Part shown: positions 24,001-24,682 of the stretch, piece after piece
How the letters are laid out: each line of letters begins with the position of its first letter
Numbering within the stretch: the stretch's first letter is position 1
Origin: RGIG464 sp045643185
GTDB lineage: Bacteria > Myxococcota_A > Bradymonadia > UBA4248
Direction: 5' to 3'
Assembly (NCBI GenBank): GCA_045643185.1
Contig: JAZUKH010000071.1
Span: 1 to 24,682 of the forward strand
DNA: 24,682 nucleotides
Made by a program: the position numbers and the translations under genes
The notes under the pieces: model-generated
Seen by the model: the letters and a program-made list of their open reading frames with translations, nothing else
Told to the model about the DNA's origin: nothing
Databases searched by the model: none

Positions 24001-24577
24001 CCGCAACGTCAACATCCTTGTCCTCGACACCGAAGTTTACTCCAATACAGGCGGTCAGGCCTCTAAATCCACCAGCCGTGGCGCTATCGCCAAATTCGCG
24101 GCCGGCGGTAAACCTGGCGGCAAAAAAGACCTCGGCCAGTTTGCAATGGCTTATGGCAACGTTTACGTCGCCACCATCGCCCTCGGCGCCGATCGCAACC
24201 AGGCTCTCAAAGCCCTCAAGGAAGCTGAAGAATATGAAGGCACGTCCCTCATCATCGCTTACAGCCCCTGCATCAACCACGGTATCGATATGAGCAAAGC
24301 TCAGGATCGCATCAAGACGGCTGTCGACTGCGGTTACTGGCCTCTCTATCGCTATATGCCCACCACCGATGCGGCGGCCAATCCCTTCAAGCTCGATTCG
24401 AAAGAACCGAAAGGCAACTTCGAAGACTTCGCTATGCAGGAAGCCCGCTTCAACCTCCTCAAACGTACCAAACCTGAACTCGCCGATAAACTCTTCGCTA
24501 TCGCCCAGAAAGATATCGACGAACGTCTCGCCTTCTACAAACAGCTCGCGAACGTTACCCGTCAGGTCAATAAGTAA
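21038..24577 (+). CDS. nifJ: Pyruvate:ferredoxin (flavodoxin) oxidoreductase
   Basis: A 1179-residue single-chain PFOR; E. coli YdbK has 1174. It oxidises pyruvate with CoA to acetyl-CoA and CO2 and reduces ferredoxin or flavodoxin, an oxygen-sensitive central step in anaerobes. The order of parts is complete: YPITPSSTMAE (residues 28-38) for pyruvate and TPP; the CoA/gamma region; two 4Fe-4S clusters, CIGCAFCSISCP (Cys693, 696, 699, 703) and CTGCGVCVNTCP (Cys750, 753, 756, 760); CAGCGET (Cys819, 822) for the third cluster; and the TPP-binding GGDGWAYDIGYGG near residue 968 with SNTGGQASKST after it. The ATG at 21038 follows AAGGAG and GAAGG; the longer upstream frame lacks family residues. 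Strong use of C-ending codons, notably CTC, suggests high expression. It stands alone, with hairpins at its end. Confidence 0.97.
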   Translation: MAGKTKTIDGNEAAAHSAFMTNEVICIYPITPSSTMAELSDDWASKDQTNLWGDIPRVVEMQSEAGAAGAVHGSLVAGSLTTTFTASQGLLLKIPNMFKIAGELTPAVFHIAARCLASHALSIFGDHSDVMHARTTGFAMLSSTSVQEAQDMAMIAQMSTLKSRVPFLHFFDGFRTSHEVNRIDLLSLEDARALIDEDLVQAHRQRGLHPENPTIKGTAQNPDIFFQAREASNPYYDAVPGIVREAMARFEKQTGRHYDLFDYYGAKDADRVVILMGSAIGACHETIDTLNAKGEKVGALAIHLYRPFDAKGVLAALPKTVKSIAVLDRTKEAGALGEPLYLDIVAAVSEYWRDIVGTSIPTIIGGRYGLSSKEFTPAMAKAVLDELKKDAPKNHFTVGINDDLTHHSLAWDASFITEDPENTRAIFYGLGSDGTVGANKNSIKIIGENTPLNAQGYFVYDSKKSGGETISHLRFGKKPIKGAYLIQRANFIAVHQFGFIEKKDVLSNAEDGATLLLNCPYSVDDAWNHIPAETQKQIIDKKIKLFIIDAGSVAEKTGMGNRINTVMQACFFKLSGVLPEDEAIMRIKEAAKKAYMKKGEAVVQKNYAAIDASIENLHEVRVPGTVGDLKRLSMDYTGAPEYVQKIMSKLVKDEGEKLPTSIFDADGHFPTATTKWEKRGIARDIPIWNPEACIGCAFCSISCPHAAIRIKAVKPELLAGKPDSFTTREWKGKEVEAGSQMRVQVYADDCTGCGVCVNTCPAAAKGALSMQYRLDHIDEERANLKFFDTLPYKKRTEVDKASVKGSQLIQPLFEFSGSCAGCGETPYVKLVSQLFGDRMVVANATGCSSIYGGNLPSTPWCVDENGNGPAWANSLFEDNAEFGLGMRLALDQQMDMAKALLRKNADKIGADLVDRLCNAEQKSDADFDRTRADIAALKAKIAGCDCEDSKRLMNVADALLKKSLWIMGGDGWAYDIGYGGLDHIFSLGRNVNILVLDTEVYSNTGGQASKSTSRGAIAKFAAGGKPGGKKDLGQFAMAYGNVYVATIALGADRNQALKALKEAEEYEGTSLIIAYSPCINHGIDMSKAQDRIKTAVDCGYWPLYRYMPTTDAAANPFKLDSKEPKGNFEDFAMQEARFNLLKRTKPELADKLFAIAQKDIDERLAFYKQLANVTRQVNK

Positions 24578-24582
24578 TGTCA

Positions 24583-24603
24583 CGGCGTAGCCATGCTACG
24601 CCG
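24583..24603 (+). terminator. Hairpin CGGCGTAGC-CAT-GCTACGCCG after nifJ
   Basis: A perfect 9-bp stem with a 3-base loop, starting 5 bases after the nifJ stop. No T-run follows. It probably marks the transcript's 3' end or protects it from decay. A second hairpin follows at 24619. Confidence 0.6.
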
Positions 24604-24618
24604 ACTGGCGCTCGCCTT

Positions 24619-24639
24619 GAGCCGCAAAATTTGCGGCTC
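24619..24639. repeat. Hairpin GAGCCGCAAA/TTTGCGGCTC
   Basis: A perfect 10-bp inverted repeat around a single A, 41 bases after the nifJ stop. Its right arm leads into GCGGCT...AACGCCGCTA (24634-24659), a degenerate relative of the GCGGCTATT...TACGCCGC family. Confidence 0.6.
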
Positions 24640-24668
24640 TACGGTTCGCTAACGCCGCTATCCAAATA

Positions 24669-24682
24669 GAGACGTGCTACGG
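24669..24682. repeat. Half of a GAGACGTGC palindrome cut by the window edge
   Basis: GAGACGTGCTACGG begins like the palindromes at 123-145 and 11161-11193 and is cut off by the end of the window. All three lie downstream of plus-strand genes. Confidence 0.4.

Overview
The window carries eleven complete protein genes, the probable tail of a twelfth, and many intergenic palindromes. I see no rRNA, tRNA, CRISPR array, transposase or phage gene. The cell is a Gram-negative (diderm) bacterium: there is an Omp85/BamA-like outer-membrane assembly protein and at least one clear lipoprotein. It is probably an anaerobe, because it has a single-chain pyruvate:ferredoxin oxidoreductase. Cys-rich secreted proteins, a seven-POTRA Omp85 and a zinc-ribbon/TM/SH3b protein fit a Myxococcota or Bradymonadota-like lineage, but this placement is inference.

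Layout. 1-488: possible end of an upstream gene, then palindromes and direct repeats. 489-1766 (+): Cys-rich exported protein made of three 12-cysteine modules. 2045-5509 (+): very large ankyrin-repeat lipoprotein. 5625-7166 (+): PutP-type sodium/proline symporter. 7378-8826 (-): tyrosine phenol-lyase/tryptophanase family enzyme, convergent with putP. 8827-9389: its promoter and a cluster of palindromes. 9390-11156 (+): POT-family peptide transporter ending in a 15-copy NAE microsatellite. 11221-11832 (-) and 11904-12545 (-): YqiA-like esterase and RsmG, probably one transcript with rsmG first. 12890-16354 (+): Omp85 protein with seven POTRA domains. 16408-17304 (-) and 17397-19076 (-): HAD phosphatase and a zinc-ribbon/TM/SH3b protein. 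19320-20639 (+): Fes-like esterase with an E-set/CBM48-like N-terminus. 21038-24577 (+): PFOR (nifJ).

Working together. A peptide transporter, a proline symporter, a beta-eliminating amino-acid lyase (product pyruvate, if active) and PFOR (pyruvate to acetyl-CoA and reduced ferredoxin) would suit peptide and amino-acid fermentation. They are not one operon, so this is a metabolic reading only. The Cys-rich protein and the ankyrin lipoprotein are adjacent on one strand but separated by 278 bp containing a strong hairpin.

The least conventional signals are: the 3 x 12-cysteine architecture; an ankyrin lipoprotein with at least 27 recognisable repeats and recent 96-bp duplications; a six-cysteine insert in the sixth POTRA; three SRxENP motifs in the zinc-ribbon protein; a lyase with a changed cofactor-binding position; and several families of extragenic palindromes, two of which show compensatory changes between copies.
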